Positions 19,801 through 23,821 of a stretch of DNA of 33,112 nucleotides are shown here, one piece after another (position 1 is the first letter of the stretch; every line of letters begins with the position of its first letter). The notes beneath the pieces are model-generated. The model made no database searches. It saw only the letters and a program-made list of their open reading frames with translations, and had not been told where the DNA came from. The position numbers were made by a program, and so were the translations under genes. This DNA comes from an uncultured Bacteroidales bacterium. Lineage in GTDB: Bacteria > Bacteroidota > Bacteroidia > Bacteroidales > WCHB1-69. The DNA is taken from assembly GCA_947169105.1 (NCBI GenBank), contig CAMVOL010000005.1:73171-106282 (forward strand), in the 5' to 3' direction.

Positions 19801-20226
19801 GCCCACATTGTACATCTGGGCGCTCCACTTCACCTCATAAACGCCGGGCGCAAAAGAGGCTGTGGTGGTGGAGGTTGGGGAACTCATAAAATCTTCCGTC
19901 GAGCCCTCTACTCTAAATTGGAAGGAACCCAACTCAAAACGGGTACCGTCAGGCATTTCACACACACCACCGTCGGAAGGATTCGCTCCTTGCACAAAAT
20001 TCAACGTATCACCCGTAACTGTGTTTATCACAAGGCAGATGATCCGACCATTATTTTCGCAGGTCGAGGCATCGGTAGAATATTCCCATCTGAAATCATC
20101 GGCTGTGTGTCCGTAGGGAGACTGCGCCATGACTGGGTACATGCCCGCCAGCATCAACACCATTGAAATAACACTGAAAATCAAATGCTTGAATTTTTCT
20201 TGATTGGAAAGGTGAATTTTTTTCAT
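1801..20226 (-). CDS. Giant exported CUB/Ig-repeat protein with SprB-like repeats and C-terminal FISUMP domain
   Basis: 6141 residues in one uninterrupted frame. I chose ATG 20226 because it opens a signal peptide (basic KKIHLSNQEKFKHL, hydrophobic core, cleavage near PVMA/Q at residue 34); an in-frame ATG 20 codons upstream lacks this. Residues ~35-1150 are a unique N-terminal part with beta-rich Ig/SprB-like segments. From ~1150 to ~5250 about seventeen CUB-like modules (signature YD-x-GG-x-x-GxY, later GWDA or GLDAYVYA) alternate with Ig-like modules (signature CYGxxxxLxAS, a WY, then TYYVxVxNxxxCP). A CARDB/DUF11-like segment lies near 1430. SprB-like repeats follow at ~5420 and ~5590 with an HYR-like segment between them, then the FISUMP domain (~5940-6141; CPDGWHIP, WSYTPG, SVRCV). 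No T9SS C-terminal sorting domain, LPXTG or lipobox is visible, so the export route is open. Probable role is adhesion or glycan/protein binding at the surface (inference). Confidence 0.95.
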   Translation of the reverse strand: MKKIHLSNQEKFKHLIFSVISMVLMLAGMYPVMAQSPYGHTADDFRWEYSTDASTCENNGRIICLVINTVTGDTLNFVQGANPSDGGVCEMPDGTRFELGSFQFRVEGSTEDFMSSPTSTTTASFAPGVYEVKWSAQMYNVGEIVPVPIGVSTTTLVEVQNAYLPSTLNLVGQAIAENSEMYGGRPSLPGQNTGRIQFQVSNPNFPLHFVITDSQNDIVLDKVLNGPMYSGTDAHRYDFATYYTFDSLAVGSYSLLLEDGCQKTNPKYAFDIRAVRAPMLTDIHFSASAPNYTDSNIVHFYSARLSVDADVWDYLESAYRGFLQYRVCYGDIDTSDWKPFPIIFDQLTRNSDYSYYVNYTIYDTAHNMSSYCPLYGKYLTFQYRCTLPGQTDTITRYTQILEKYWAAIETYDSVRYNQNEVVYDACSYRIPSVHEYTAKNRYSYTGSWNEYMTSSIPYSSTTTAAFFTGPFTWKMIDTLTHETVKTQRTNYYWDSWEIRKSDMEALYGSISDTTITFPVKIVVTDAKNCPVITYPNVTMYDRTRSAEAYRGVGCSYSQWIDEYSTGYDMYRCCQAPTGIRIYEEISNSAFGNNESGLLAMPDPNRFKYMRDGMQIKVTRSPYENKYNFTATYSFDRNEWDVVWENEDHGDVVTSVYEQNYQWGYYFGITVEENCFPYGDYEWSFLTACDTVNNSYSYYYGKEVIERTEDLSFTAEQNCMEMYIQLTGGQFSRVKLGADVNDPMQADEVWLDNPHELNTYVKVLGDSTGHDNRDYRVSDHPTIRLTKPGTYTLRMYTLDTSLYCRTDYFDTIITYESGVLYYEQNPTAFVCDAGGNTKGFLFCKAAGGMAPYTYTLYNANNELLGTNQTGEFLNLPDVHQNDHLTLYVSDVCGWNSTDSSIVMRDFKSSIVVWYNDESGDHQTSGPSATLKAVTKCEGTEITVNVSSINNLFNYRWYNKSGTFNVLTSEATVLIPRDAEADTYYVNVDFTECSAGFTDSIFVDVIRVPEVTITPTSPTVCPGGEVQLTFTPTNPNGSPTGEYVIGHENNSIVTFINYSDLQTHEFSYTATSPNRFWVHSVSDSICTYIIPEDTVLISLREMTSSCDVTVNSDTVCYGGDVTFTATSPTLGSAYTVKWYDTPTQDNLLDEKYIATSGETATFTLSGLTADTAVYVTVMDELHCETHSGTVQRYLNMGDSIAVHMSCGENVRLFDSGGSAQYYGSGEKDTITFSSADPTDRITLSFNSFDLVGSDKLYVYSGPIVHTDSLIATLSGSTIPSDISSNSSALTLRFRSDLTDQAEGWDAVVGCSATPAEARVHVLDSVDVSLTVSPELPARYGHSIDITATAHGGRSTNYQYVWQESTDNQTWNDLTGAPIIDGLSNTYSYAALNQSTYVRVIVTDASSTPCSGPGSAVLYLEVANIALSLTLTSDVTSICQDTFAMSANVKNEGGETATGVSVRLNLPAGMVYGNPADTVIVIGDVDAGETVSKTFNVHNEIYVNTNTTKNIQAQIWSCDQGDGESVFQNWDWTRTPLENDEAEYQVTIHPSMDAMSTPGVSVDPVSVCYGQDATLTATPTISNPNIIWYADAALTEVVSTTNTYVAQQITEPRTYYVLAYNDEYCPSAAIVNHEIKLQYAVTDTLLMHNGTVQVGNNDHIRFYDDGGPEGNCTATSYTLLFTSADGSPLEIYFEGYQYFNTSALAIYDGNSVMGTNLTTNTQITDGSAFTASSGMMLVKFSSYDEYHNGFSAHVFTITRPAVAEAVASSRIGDAQTITPTDAIVCYSEDATLYATSTVAAPQTFIWYSSDLFTVVHTEPIDHAGDPSTYTITEPQREETYYVTVVGDGGCPLVPQIHNNYREVLLNDNWQTTTLAASDSVCLYDAGGKDGDYTANCNEHNRYFSGPSGSKIRLHISNLQMGDGYLQVFWHNANGSEESKILYGTQGERQDFESVDNWMRVLFYTGCDYGTYPGLDAYVYAVMPQDSNIFAKARIKFKTPSFTDVNVTGSGAYCYGSQATLEASVENNTDELRYAWYDKNYNLLSVNSGVTDTYQPTITSATTYYVNASPIDQCPTLPPGYVTVLMNEASNGGVRTFAEGEAVHFYDEGGPDGNYSTYNNNNGGWTYTFKAPAGKRVRMDLYNFQGSGNENLSIYDGTPSSHQSSWGYCCNNENLNATFYAESGTMTVRWQNYTSSLYPEQIGWDALVGVENGMGHMSVHEVTMAAANVTVKDAISPSKITTEDLTACYGTEGYLTASAPSLTGDLTFKWYDSDLIEPIYTETVSEGGTSQLPVQVLRNETYYVSVSNADNCAVTETIHHNYREVLMGIGSNDVSLAAEDSVCLYDRGGKNGDYTASCNGYSNYFNGPTGSKIRLHISSLQMDGNNDGSVQVSWHDANGNEVSQTLYGTQGEQRDFESADNWMYVYFNTGCGGNSYPGLDAYVYAMTPHSDTLFASANVTVKAPVSPSKITTEDLTACYGTNGYLQASAPSLTGDLTFTWYGPDLIDPIHTETVSEGGTSQLPRQVLRNETYYVSVSNADNCAVMEAIRVNHREVLLNNWETTNLAAEDSVCLYDMGGKDGDYTANCKEYSHYFSAPDGSKIRLHISNMQIADGGRVEVSWHNANGTTESQTLHGTQSDLDFESADNWMYVYFYHGCGDNTYPGLDAYVYAMTPHSDTLFAAANVTVKAPISPSKITTEDLTACYGTDGYLQASAPSLTGSDLTFTWYGPDLIEPIHTETVPEGGTSQLPRQVLRNETYYVSVSNAENCEVMEAIHNNYREVLMGVGDGDVNLAAEDSVCLYDMGGKDGDYTANCKSYSRYFSAPSGSKIHLHISNMQIADGGRVDVSWHNANGGEESQTLYGTQSDLDFESADNWMYVYFDHGCDNNTYPGLDAYVYAKVPHDATDFAPATVSVKTANPSGINTQNAVVCYGEDAVLTATTELGMNPVFRWYAPDLITMVKEEAGQSSTYTVPSPETQETYYVTMTNDTMCPFVTQIHDNYREFLFGGTNGGDRSVGSNDSVCLYDAGGKDGDCEANGNDPSGYTFIGPEGSRLRLHVNSMDGQPGNGRLEVRFYDDMNYEHSSNIVCEDGTITDTNLVSMNNKMYVKYYPGSNHNTYSGLDAYLYVLSPIDTSNYAKAQVTFQTPVFTSVNVTGSGEYCYGNSANLTASVDGNSDALHYVWYDKGYNVVKQDTAVSSTYNPQVMDSATYYVNASAIGQCPVLPPGYVTVLMNEASNGKVRTFEEGEAVHFYDEGGPDGNYSTYNDNNGGWTYTFKAPAGKWVKMNLYNFQGSCNEYLTIYDGTLSSYQSSWDYNCNYENLNATFYAESGTMTVRWRNYTSSQYPEQIGWDALVGVEDGMGQMNVHEVTMGSAKVKVKAFGSSESIVTENLIGCYGTEGYLKASAPSLTGDLTFKWYDSDLLEPIYRETVPEGGTSRLPVQVLGEETYYVSVFNAENCEVREMIHNNYREVLMGLGSDVNLAAEDSVCLYDMGGKNGNYTTNCSGYFKYFYGPSGSKIRLHISSLQMDDNNNGRVRVRWHNANGNDESRELYGTQSDLNFESADNWMEVYFHTGDCNGNTYPGLDAYVYAMTPHSAALFASAQVDVKPLSPSLVNIQNDAVCYGQDAELKASSTIAADQYFVWFEPDRITAHYDTVHTIGAQSTLTVPSPQEECTYYVTVSNDTTCPFVGNIYSNEDTILFDENNSGPEINVDETLFHIYDDGGPVGNYGRDVSSYKYFYTSVDGAKIKVHFDTIALANDDARVYIYKTDNSWEQVFDVRGPKYISDTDIVVDGRRIEISFYNDSPSTAGGFAGTVSTIVPHRMSDLIPVPITFAAPEVSSNVVVSDTLACYGVPIALRASITGNSSDMHYVWYNEDMRLMHEEVGVTSTYPRLATANERFFVNAVASGQCAIFPPNYNTVLLNESTSGDSYTLAEGEIIPFYDEGGPNGNYSTYVPSENAWTYTFKAPSEKQVTVKVNRLSTSNVDFRVYDGTIDDNNGEYYCYDGETYTSTTGMMTFRCYTYTPVYPDEGWDIQISVPDNNDEVHRTAGGMSYGTVSIIQQTSSPDRINTQDAEVCFGSPVTLTASASASEAAFPQIYTWYNPERTEVLLRDTLFAAGQSNFTVIPEQEETYYVALSGDGECPIVEAIHDRYENDIWFTYDNGGNNEKRLTETNIYRIYDDGGPNGDYYHEGRYFYAYRYFRADIANSKIKVHFDTIALASSDVELSVRDQQNDNTVFKIRGPKYMGDTSILVNATSISIYFNNDESTWAAGGFAGYVHAITPHNEDELKEVHVTFAQPTINSTISVNDGEACFGDEVELVATSTSIPSPQVFAWFDEDYNFLESDTVSDGQSTFSSPVLSNTTYYVNATEQGDCPVLPPGYGSIFGLASANVTVKQPTLGLDLLVTNDTVCYGSEAYLTAKATAETQSLLGYPQYFTWYAPNGRTILLKDTVDGINKTQSELTAPYYYQRQDQNYYVTVGNHDNCPVVLAPISNVFDVHLNSSVHNQTTVLTPSDAAMFYHAEGYYYQDHNSDYTHTFQTLQGNLRVKFYAMDKGGIREGDTLYIYDASTADENAIIGKVSHMEDEDDYGTLSFVSTGKYLTFRFESEGSDEGWEALIMPVNMQAEMDTAQVFVQVTSVSDADITVMPDMICMGQTAEVSASANISYPQYYVWYDANMEVRKRDTLRDAAESPSMLPLPAHFVDASYYALVYSDTVSCMMNTSRMERIYSELPLTEFMSGFETQVSPTDSIRVFTPAVIGDDTYNSFHYYFTADTGLIQIHFNELMMEGSDIGMEFIDDGIDDEYDDGIYHDLTVTSLNNRMHLAVYRKPGDIFSFDATVTNIGAVNDNILSKLAQADVTIKMNNSTEFVTTINDTVCYGSPALLTASAPSLGYPQYYTWYNNDMSQILYKDTIESGVSNYYVTDNMGRATYLVNVENDTTCPIYESTVHPNIREYSMLPSLHMQHLFVGLADSIVVYDEGGKDGDYSVDDRHGVAVILETYPGATFNIRVPTFVLDPDGDAVLAIFEYDEDFDGDEPDLYFYETQTSEVVYNSFNNRIVLYWEVDDEGDPAQGFEVSVTAQTHPEKNLAKANVELNTLPYMNTLALTADPTETTICQGDDVALTATSTLPDQPQYFVWYNSDFTSVLAADTVQSGNEGHATIANLTQDTLVYVSVGTDEICPAYPMDHKFNVQELYLTAPVSGDTTILTLVDSVLFYDEGGPDENYHSERVRWMQTFTAANPNAHVKIYFKYIDLNDRDCSDDNWLAVVQGPIDFEDLMNNDFLHEPFVGEDGPLFTDIDTMTSTGNSLTVVWQSECYKGHASMGWEAYVYTDEPTNVGMDAFAVTKVNVNPSYRYTTYDSVCASATLYDVDRFQGIDISVPGDYTIDSVYHTSLGCDSIYSLQLHVHSNPVVGDDALVTPVACNGGSTGIIDMSSATVTGGEAPFTYTLFQNGTQMASFSDLPVGTYKVIAKDVHGCYSDSVTIDITEPDTLHLVSCPTATEPYHIPTGESYVTVEFEDPTFAPTLNNARITERQGKTANNQYGEGTHTITYIIQNDCGEEETCSVTFTVEDFDPLAVTLTVDSVTCYGKNNGAATVAITGGKPGSPRYTYTVTGVNTGYTNNNTTDDNIILSDLAPDRYTVHIEDMQGTPIDTAFNIGQPDTMVVTVTAPSVSCPNATSYEVSLTTTGGNGLNQYEWGADATNANATSTVVERVLASDCGHEYKAAAKVTDRKGCVATDTVSFVFEDLVKPNATMPADTTLCRNALTGAMEAPTSVTGEPTNLSDNCTSVGNLTVYSIDTDTTGTDREPRVIHREWHVKDGCNNDSIKVQNITIRPSVLTENNITFTCPDMTITLKYGACDTTLELDRTLINNMTDMTVTLDSTGVPYNRRYNAENSPYTITWKVTDECGVYVEYTQNVTVLLPPCGPGVTAIDGDGIAYPTIRVGCNCWTARNARSTRYTDGTPITPAPMQYPGTEQHPEDTIYCKLYTYNAATRIAPPSISPVRSMPAGLAPAGVAPTRSVPPAQVQGICPDGWHIPDDEDFADLMAHWEGEELNATEHWLTPGTNISGFTMEPGGCYNAELNRYEYLLVRGYLWSYTPGSTVVHACEFGSACGTVEFSPATMETGYSVRCVHNAE
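9440..14940 (-). repeat. Block of eight ~0.69-kb tandem CUB+Ig coding units with higher-order duplication
   Basis: Within the giant gene the coding sequence repeats with a period of about 680-700 bp. The landmark for GLDAYVYA recurs near 9480, 10870, 11553, 12240, 12918 and 14310, and the two 1.39-kb gaps each hold a variant unit of the GWDALVG type. The units at about 11515-12195 and 12195-12880 are nearly identical. The GWDALVG units at about 10120-10830 and 13570-14270 are also close copies, 3.44 kb (five units) apart, and their neighbours match in the same order. So a multi-unit block was duplicated and one unit type then expanded. Boundaries are approximate. Confidence 0.9.
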
Positions 20227-20356
20227 TGTAATTAGTTTATACAAATATTGCAAATCCGACATAATATAATTCATAAAAAACGACAATATAATATTCTGTA
20301 AATCAATAAGTTATATGAGACCAAGGGCTTTATATTCCATACTAAAATTCGAGGTG

Positions 20357-20364
20357 CAAAATTA
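20357..20364 (-). promoter_or_regulatory. Promoter -7 box of the giant surface-protein gene (TAATTTTG)
   Basis: TAATTTTG on the minus strand fits TAnnTTTG exactly. A CTTG sits 21 bases further upstream as a possible -33 element. Transcription would start near 20350, leaving an AT-rich leader of about 125 bases before ATG 20226, with no strong Shine-Dalgarno. Confidence 0.65.
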
Positions 20365-20417
20365 CGTATTTTTATCATTGATTTTCAAGTATTTGATGTG
20401 ATTTTTTTGATATTTTA

Positions 20418-20426
20418 GGGGGGGGG
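20418..20426 (-). repeat. Homopolymeric G9 (C9 on coding strand) tract upstream of the giant gene promoter
   Basis: Nine consecutive G on the plus strand in an otherwise AT-rich intergenic region, about 55 bp upstream of the -7 box. Such tracts can slip during replication; here it lies outside the core promoter and outside any reading frame, so an effect on expression is only a possibility. Confidence 0.9.
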
Positions 20427-20524
20427 TAAAATATTCATAATCAGATATTTACGAATTATCTTCGCTTTAACAAAAAAAGACAACAAAAATTTTTGTAAAA
20501 ACAGCCCCCTTCCCCATCAAAACC

Positions 20525-20554
20525 AAGCGAGGCCACCTTGCGGCGGCCTCGCTT
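20525..20554 (-). terminator. GC-rich hairpin downstream of etfA
   Basis: AAGCGAGGCC (20525-20534) and GGCCTCGCTT (20545-20554) form a perfect 10-bp stem with a 10-base loop. It is followed on the minus strand only by GGTTTTG, so the U-run is weak. It is the second of two hairpins between the etfA stop and the giant-gene promoter and likely ends the acd-etfBA transcript. Confidence 0.6.
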
Positions 20555-20571
20555 ATTAATAAATTGGTTTT

Positions 20572-20600
20572 GTAGGGCTGTCATATTATGGCAGCCCTAC
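20572..20600 (-). terminator. First hairpin downstream of etfA
   Basis: GTAGGGCTG (20572-20580) and CAGCCCTAC (20592-20600) form a perfect 9-bp stem with an 11-base loop, starting 6 bases after the etfA stop. No U-run follows on the minus strand (AAAACC), so it is more likely a 3'-end stabiliser, or one half of a tandem terminator with the hairpin at 20525-20554. Confidence 0.5.
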
Positions 20601-20606
20601 GTGGTT

Positions 20607-21617
20607 TTATTTCTCCTGCATCTCTTTCTGCAAACGTTCGTTCAGCAGGGGAACGATCTTGTTGAAATCGCCTACCACGCCGAGGTCGGCCACGCCGAAG
20701 ATGGGCGCGTCCTTGTCGCGGTTGATGGCGATGATGAGGTCGGATTCCTCCATACCGGCCAAGTGCTGGATGGCACCCGAAATACCGATGGCGAAATAGA
20801 GGTTCGGACGCACGGTCTTACCGGTCTGGCCCACCTGCACATCGTGCGGCATTACGCCGGCATCGACCATGGCACGGGAGGACGAAACCTGCGCGTTGTT
20901 GAGGGTCTTGGCCAAGGCACCGAGTTTCTCGAAACCTTCCTTGCAACCCACACCACGGCCACCGGAAACCAAGATCTTGGCCTCGGTGATGTCCATCTTG
21001 CCCTTGTCGGCTTTCACCTTCTTCACGAGCTTTACAGCGAACTTGCTGGGATCGAACACCGGCTTGAACTCCATGATCTCGCCCTTGCGGGAAGCGTCGC
21101 GGGTCATCTTCTGCATCACGCCCGGACGCACGGTGCTCATCTGCGGACGATGCTCCGTACACATGATGGTGGCCATCAGGTTGCCGCCGAAAGCGGGACG
21201 GGTCATCATCAGCTCCTTCTCTTCCGAAATCTCCAGCTTGGTGCAGTCGGCGGTGAGGCCGGTAGCCAGACGGGCGGAGAGGCGCGGACCGAGGTCACGG
21301 CCGATGGTGGTGGCACCGAACAGGATGATGTTGGGCAGATACTTGTCGGAAATCTGCGCAATGGCCTGTGAGTATTGCTCCGTCAGATAGTCCTTCAGTT
21401 CGGGGCAGTCGGCATACACGACTTCGTCGGCGCCGTACTCGATGAGGGTCTGACATTGGTTCTTGATGTTGTGGCCGAGGAACATTGCCACGACCTTCTC
21501 GCCCATGATCTGTGCCAGTTCGTGGGCCTTGCCGAGCAGTTCGAGACCGACGGGCTGGATGACGCCGTCGCGCTGCTCAACGAATACGAATATGTTTTTA
21601 TAATTTGATTTGTCCAT
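20607..21617 (-). CDS. etfA: Electron transfer flavoprotein, alpha subunit
   Basis: 336 residues, the usual EtfA length. The N-terminal Rossmann-like domain (KNIFVFVEQRDGVIQPVGLE) is followed by the C-terminal FAD-binding domain with the family motifs MSTVRPGVM, VSGGRGVG, SRAMVDAG, QVGQTGKTVRPNLYFAIGIS and INRDKDAPIF. EtfA binds FAD with EtfB and passes electrons between acyl-CoA dehydrogenase and a partner. The gene is last in the order acd-etfB-etfA, the same order as bcd-etfB-etfA in clostridial butyryl-CoA dehydrogenase complexes, some of which bifurcate electrons from NADH to crotonyl-CoA and ferredoxin. Bifurcation here is inferred from gene order and motif style, not proven. A strong Shine-Dalgarno overlaps the etfB stop codon, pointing to translational coupling. 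Confidence 0.97.
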   Translation of the reverse strand: MDKSNYKNIFVFVEQRDGVIQPVGLELLGKAHELAQIMGEKVVAMFLGHNIKNQCQTLIEYGADEVVYADCPELKDYLTEQYSQAIAQISDKYLPNIILFGATTIGRDLGPRLSARLATGLTADCTKLEISEEKELMMTRPAFGGNLMATIMCTEHRPQMSTVRPGVMQKMTRDASRKGEIMEFKPVFDPSKFAVKLVKKVKADKGKMDITEAKILVSGGRGVGCKEGFEKLGALAKTLNNAQVSSSRAMVDAGVMPHDVQVGQTGKTVRPNLYFAIGISGAIQHLAGMEESDLIIAINRDKDAPIFGVADLGVVGDFNKIVPLLNERLQKEMQEK

Positions 21618-21624
21618 AGTTGTT

Positions 21625-21631
21625 CCTCCTT
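21625..21631 (-). promoter_or_regulatory. Strong Shine-Dalgarno (AAGGAGG) of etfA overlapping the etfB stop
   Basis: The minus strand reads TAAGGAGG: the TAA stop of etfB runs straight into GGAGG, 7 bases before ATG 21617. A full anti-SD match is uncommon in Bacteroidetes and suggests tight coupling of EtfB and EtfA synthesis. Confidence 0.75.
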
Positions 21632-22415
21632 AAATGATGAATTTTTCTTTCAGTTTGGCAACGATGAGGTCAACGGCCTCTTCGGGGGTGACATCGAACA
21701 CCTCGCCGGCCACTTTCTGCGGCTTGGTGAACGATTTCTTCACGCGGGTGGGTGAGCCGTTGAGACCGAGTTTCGCTTCGTCCACGTCAATCTTATCGAC
21801 GTTCCAGATTTCGATTTCCTTCTCGTCGTAAGCGTCGAGGATGCCCTTGACGGTCATGTAGCGCGGTTTGAAAGCGGAGGCGAGCACGGTGAGGAGGGCG
21901 GGCGTGTGGACTTCCAGAATCTGGTAGCCGTCTTCGTCTTCCTTCTTCACGGTGAGCTTGTCCTTGCCGTCGAATTCCACGCCGGCCACGTAGGAGATCA
22001 TCGGGGTGTGGAGGTGTTCGGCAATCTGCGGACCGACCTGGGCGGTGTCACCGTCGATGGCCTGGCGGCCGGTGATGACGAGGTCGTGTTCGATGACGCG
22101 GAGTGCGCCGGCCAGTGCGTTGGAGGTGGCGAGCGTGTCAGCGCCGGCGAACTTGCGGTCGGTGAGGAGGATGGCGCGGTCAGCACCCATAGCCATGGCC
22201 TCGCGGAGGATGGCCTCGGCCTGCGGCGGTCCCATCGTGATGACGGTGACATGTGCGCCAAATTGGTCTTTCAACTGGAGGGCCACTTCGAGGCCGCCCT
22301 TATCGTCAGGGTTCATAATGCTCGGCACACCGTCGCGAATCAACGTACCCGTTACGGGGTTGATCTTGATTTCGGTGGTGTCCGGAACCTGCTTGATACA
22401 AACTACTATTTTCAT
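21630..22415 (-). CDS. etfB: Electron transfer flavoprotein, beta subunit
   Basis: 261 residues, full length for EtfB. It begins MKIVVCIKQVPDT, typical of the family, and carries the ETF-beta signature region ITGRQAIDGDTAQVGPQ (residues ~115-130), which in bifurcating ETFs helps hold the second FAD. It lies 30 bases after the acyl-CoA dehydrogenase stop and 12 bases before etfA, so the three genes form one operon. The protein forms the heterodimer with EtfA that accepts or donates electrons for the dehydrogenase. In anaerobic Bacteroidales such a complex would serve butyryl/acyl-CoA formation or amino-acid fermentation; which of these applies cannot be told from this window because no thiolase, Hbd or Crt genes are adjacent. 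Confidence 0.97.
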   Translation of the reverse strand: MKIVVCIKQVPDTTEIKINPVTGTLIRDGVPSIMNPDDKGGLEVALQLKDQFGAHVTVITMGPPQAEAILREAMAMGADRAILLTDRKFAGADTLATSNALAGALRVIEHDLVITGRQAIDGDTAQVGPQIAEHLHTPMISYVAGVEFDGKDKLTVKKEDEDGYQILEVHTPALLTVLASAFKPRYMTVKGILDAYDEKEIEIWNVDKIDVDEAKLGLNGSPTRVKKSFTKPQKVAGEVFDVTPEEAVDLIVAKLKEKFII

Positions 22416-22445
22416 ATCTGTTTTTATTTTCTGATTTCTGATTAA

Positions 22446-23585
22446 TTAAGCGAACAATTTGGCGGCGATGACCATTCTCTGGACTTCGCTGGTGCCTTCG
22501 TAAATTTCGGTGATTTTGGCGTCGCGCATCATTCTCTCCACCGGATACTCGCGGGTGTAACCATAACCGCCGTGAAACTGCACGGCTTTGGTGGTCACCT
22601 CCATTGCGGTCTCAGCGGCGAACAATTTTGCCATGGCCGCATCAGCGGAATAAGGAATGTGCATATCTTTCTTGTAAGAAGCGGAACGCACCAGCAGACG
22701 GGCGGCCTGAACCTTGGTTTCGAGGTCGGCCATCTGGAACTGGGTGTTCTGGAACTTGGCGATCGCCTTGCCGAACTGTTTACGTTCTTTGGTATATTTA
22801 ACTGTCTCATCCATAGCGCCTTGTGCAATACCCAAGGCCTGTGAGGCGATACCGATACGGCCACCGTCGAGGGTCATCATAGCGATTTTGAAACCCTTGC
22901 CGAGTTCGCCGAGCAGGTTCTCCTTCGGAACTTCGCAGTTCTCGAAAATCAGCTCGCAGGTAGCGGAGCCGCGGATACCCATCTTCATCTCCTTCTTGCC
23001 GATGCTGAAGCCTTTGAAACCTTTTTCCACGATGAAAGCGGAGATGCCCTTCGTGCCTTTCGACTTGTCGGTCATGGCCATCACGATGAAAACGGAAGCC
23101 TCGCTGGCGTTGGTGATGAAAATCTTGGAACCGTTGATGATCCATTTGTCGCCGGCATCCACTGCGGTGGTCTGCTGCATGGCGGCGTCGGTACCGGCGT
23201 TGGGTTCGGTAAGACCGAAAGCGCCGATCCACTCACCGGAGGCGAGTTTCGGGAGGTACTTCATCTTCTGCTCCTCGGTGCCGTGCTCCAGGATGGGGGC
23301 CATGCAGAGGGAGGTGTGGGCCGATACGATGACGCCGGTGGTGGCGCACACGCGGGAGAGTTCCTCGACAGCCATCGAGTACATCTGGTTGGTGCCGCCC
23401 TGTCCGCCGTACTGTACGGGAATCGGAATGCCCATCACACCGAGTTTGCCGAGTTTCTTCACGGTCTCAATCGGAAATTTCTCTTGTTCGTCAACTTCCG
23501 CAGCAAGCGGCTTGACTTCGTTCACTGCAAATTCGCGAATCATCTGCAGGAACAACTGTTCTTTTTTTGATAAACTGAAATCCAT
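22446..23585 (-). CDS. Acyl-CoA dehydrogenase, short-chain (butyryl-CoA dehydrogenase-like)
   Basis: 379 residues, the standard length. Domains in order: N-terminal helical domain (MDFSLSKKEQLFLQMIREFA), the middle beta domain with FGLTEPNAGTDA and ITNA flavin/substrate motifs, and the C-terminal helical domain with FHGGYGYTREYPVERMMRDA. The catalytic Glu lies in the segment IYEGTSEVQRMVIA (about residue 364), as in short-chain and butyryl-CoA dehydrogenases. It catalyses alpha,beta-oxidation of acyl-CoA or, with bifurcating EtfAB, reduction of enoyl-CoA. It leads the acd-etfB-etfA operon and is preceded by a good -7 promoter box with a leader of about 157 bases. Calling it bcd is likely but not certain, because isovaleryl and other short-chain enzymes share these motifs. 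Confidence 0.95.
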   Translation of the reverse strand: MDFSLSKKEQLFLQMIREFAVNEVKPLAAEVDEQEKFPIETVKKLGKLGVMGIPIPVQYGGQGGTNQMYSMAVEELSRVCATTGVIVSAHTSLCMAPILEHGTEEQKMKYLPKLASGEWIGAFGLTEPNAGTDAAMQQTTAVDAGDKWIINGSKIFITNASEASVFIVMAMTDKSKGTKGISAFIVEKGFKGFSIGKKEMKMGIRGSATCELIFENCEVPKENLLGELGKGFKIAMMTLDGGRIGIASQALGIAQGAMDETVKYTKERKQFGKAIAKFQNTQFQMADLETKVQAARLLVRSASYKKDMHIPYSADAAMAKLFAAETAMEVTTKAVQFHGGYGYTREYPVERMMRDAKITEIYEGTSEVQRMVIAAKLFA

Positions 23586-23748
23586 TGTATTGATTTAAAT
23601 TATGATTTGTTTATTATCAGTTTGAAAGTTTATAAAGTTTGTCAAGTTCATCAAGTTTATAGGGTAAGAGGTATGAGGTAAAAAGTAATAGGTTTGTTTG
23701 GGTCGTCACAATATGGCGTCTCCTTTTAACGGTCATAAAAAGCGGGCG

Positions 23749-23756
23749 CAAAAGTA
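23749..23756 (-). promoter_or_regulatory. Promoter -7 box of the acd-etfBA operon (TACTTTTG)
   Basis: TACTTTTG on the minus strand matches TAnnTTTG; the expected start is near 23742. A clear -33 TTTG is not seen. The leader to ATG 23585 is AT-rich and carries short iterations of AAGTTT/AAGTTC around 23622-23660, with no recognised riboswitch. Confidence 0.6.
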
Positions 23757-23775
23757 GTAAAAAAATGTGAAAGTA

Positions 23776-23797
23776 GAGACATTTTATGAAACGTCTC
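23776..23797 (-). terminator. Hairpin downstream of the exonuclease gene
   Basis: GAGACATTT (23776-23784) pairs with AAACGTCTC (23789-23797), including one G-U pair, with a 4-base loop. On the minus strand a run of seven T follows about 12 bases later. It lies 24 bases after the exonuclease stop and before the acd promoter, so it probably separates the two units. The GAGAC/GTCTC arms resemble the REP-like palindromes elsewhere in the window. Confidence 0.5.
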
Positions 23798-23821
23798 GAA
23801 ATGTTCCTGCACGAACTGTTT

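Noticed and set aside
22714-23598. Plus-strand frame of 294 codons opposite the acyl-CoA dehydrogenase gene, and similar frames opposite etfA and etfB
   Set aside because: The minus strand encodes full-length, motif-complete proteins in one operon; the antisense translations have no recognisable domain.
23586-23748. Possible riboswitch in the acd-etfBA leader
   Set aside because: The leader is about 157 bases but AT-rich with only short AAGTTT-type iterations; no conserved aptamer core was seen.
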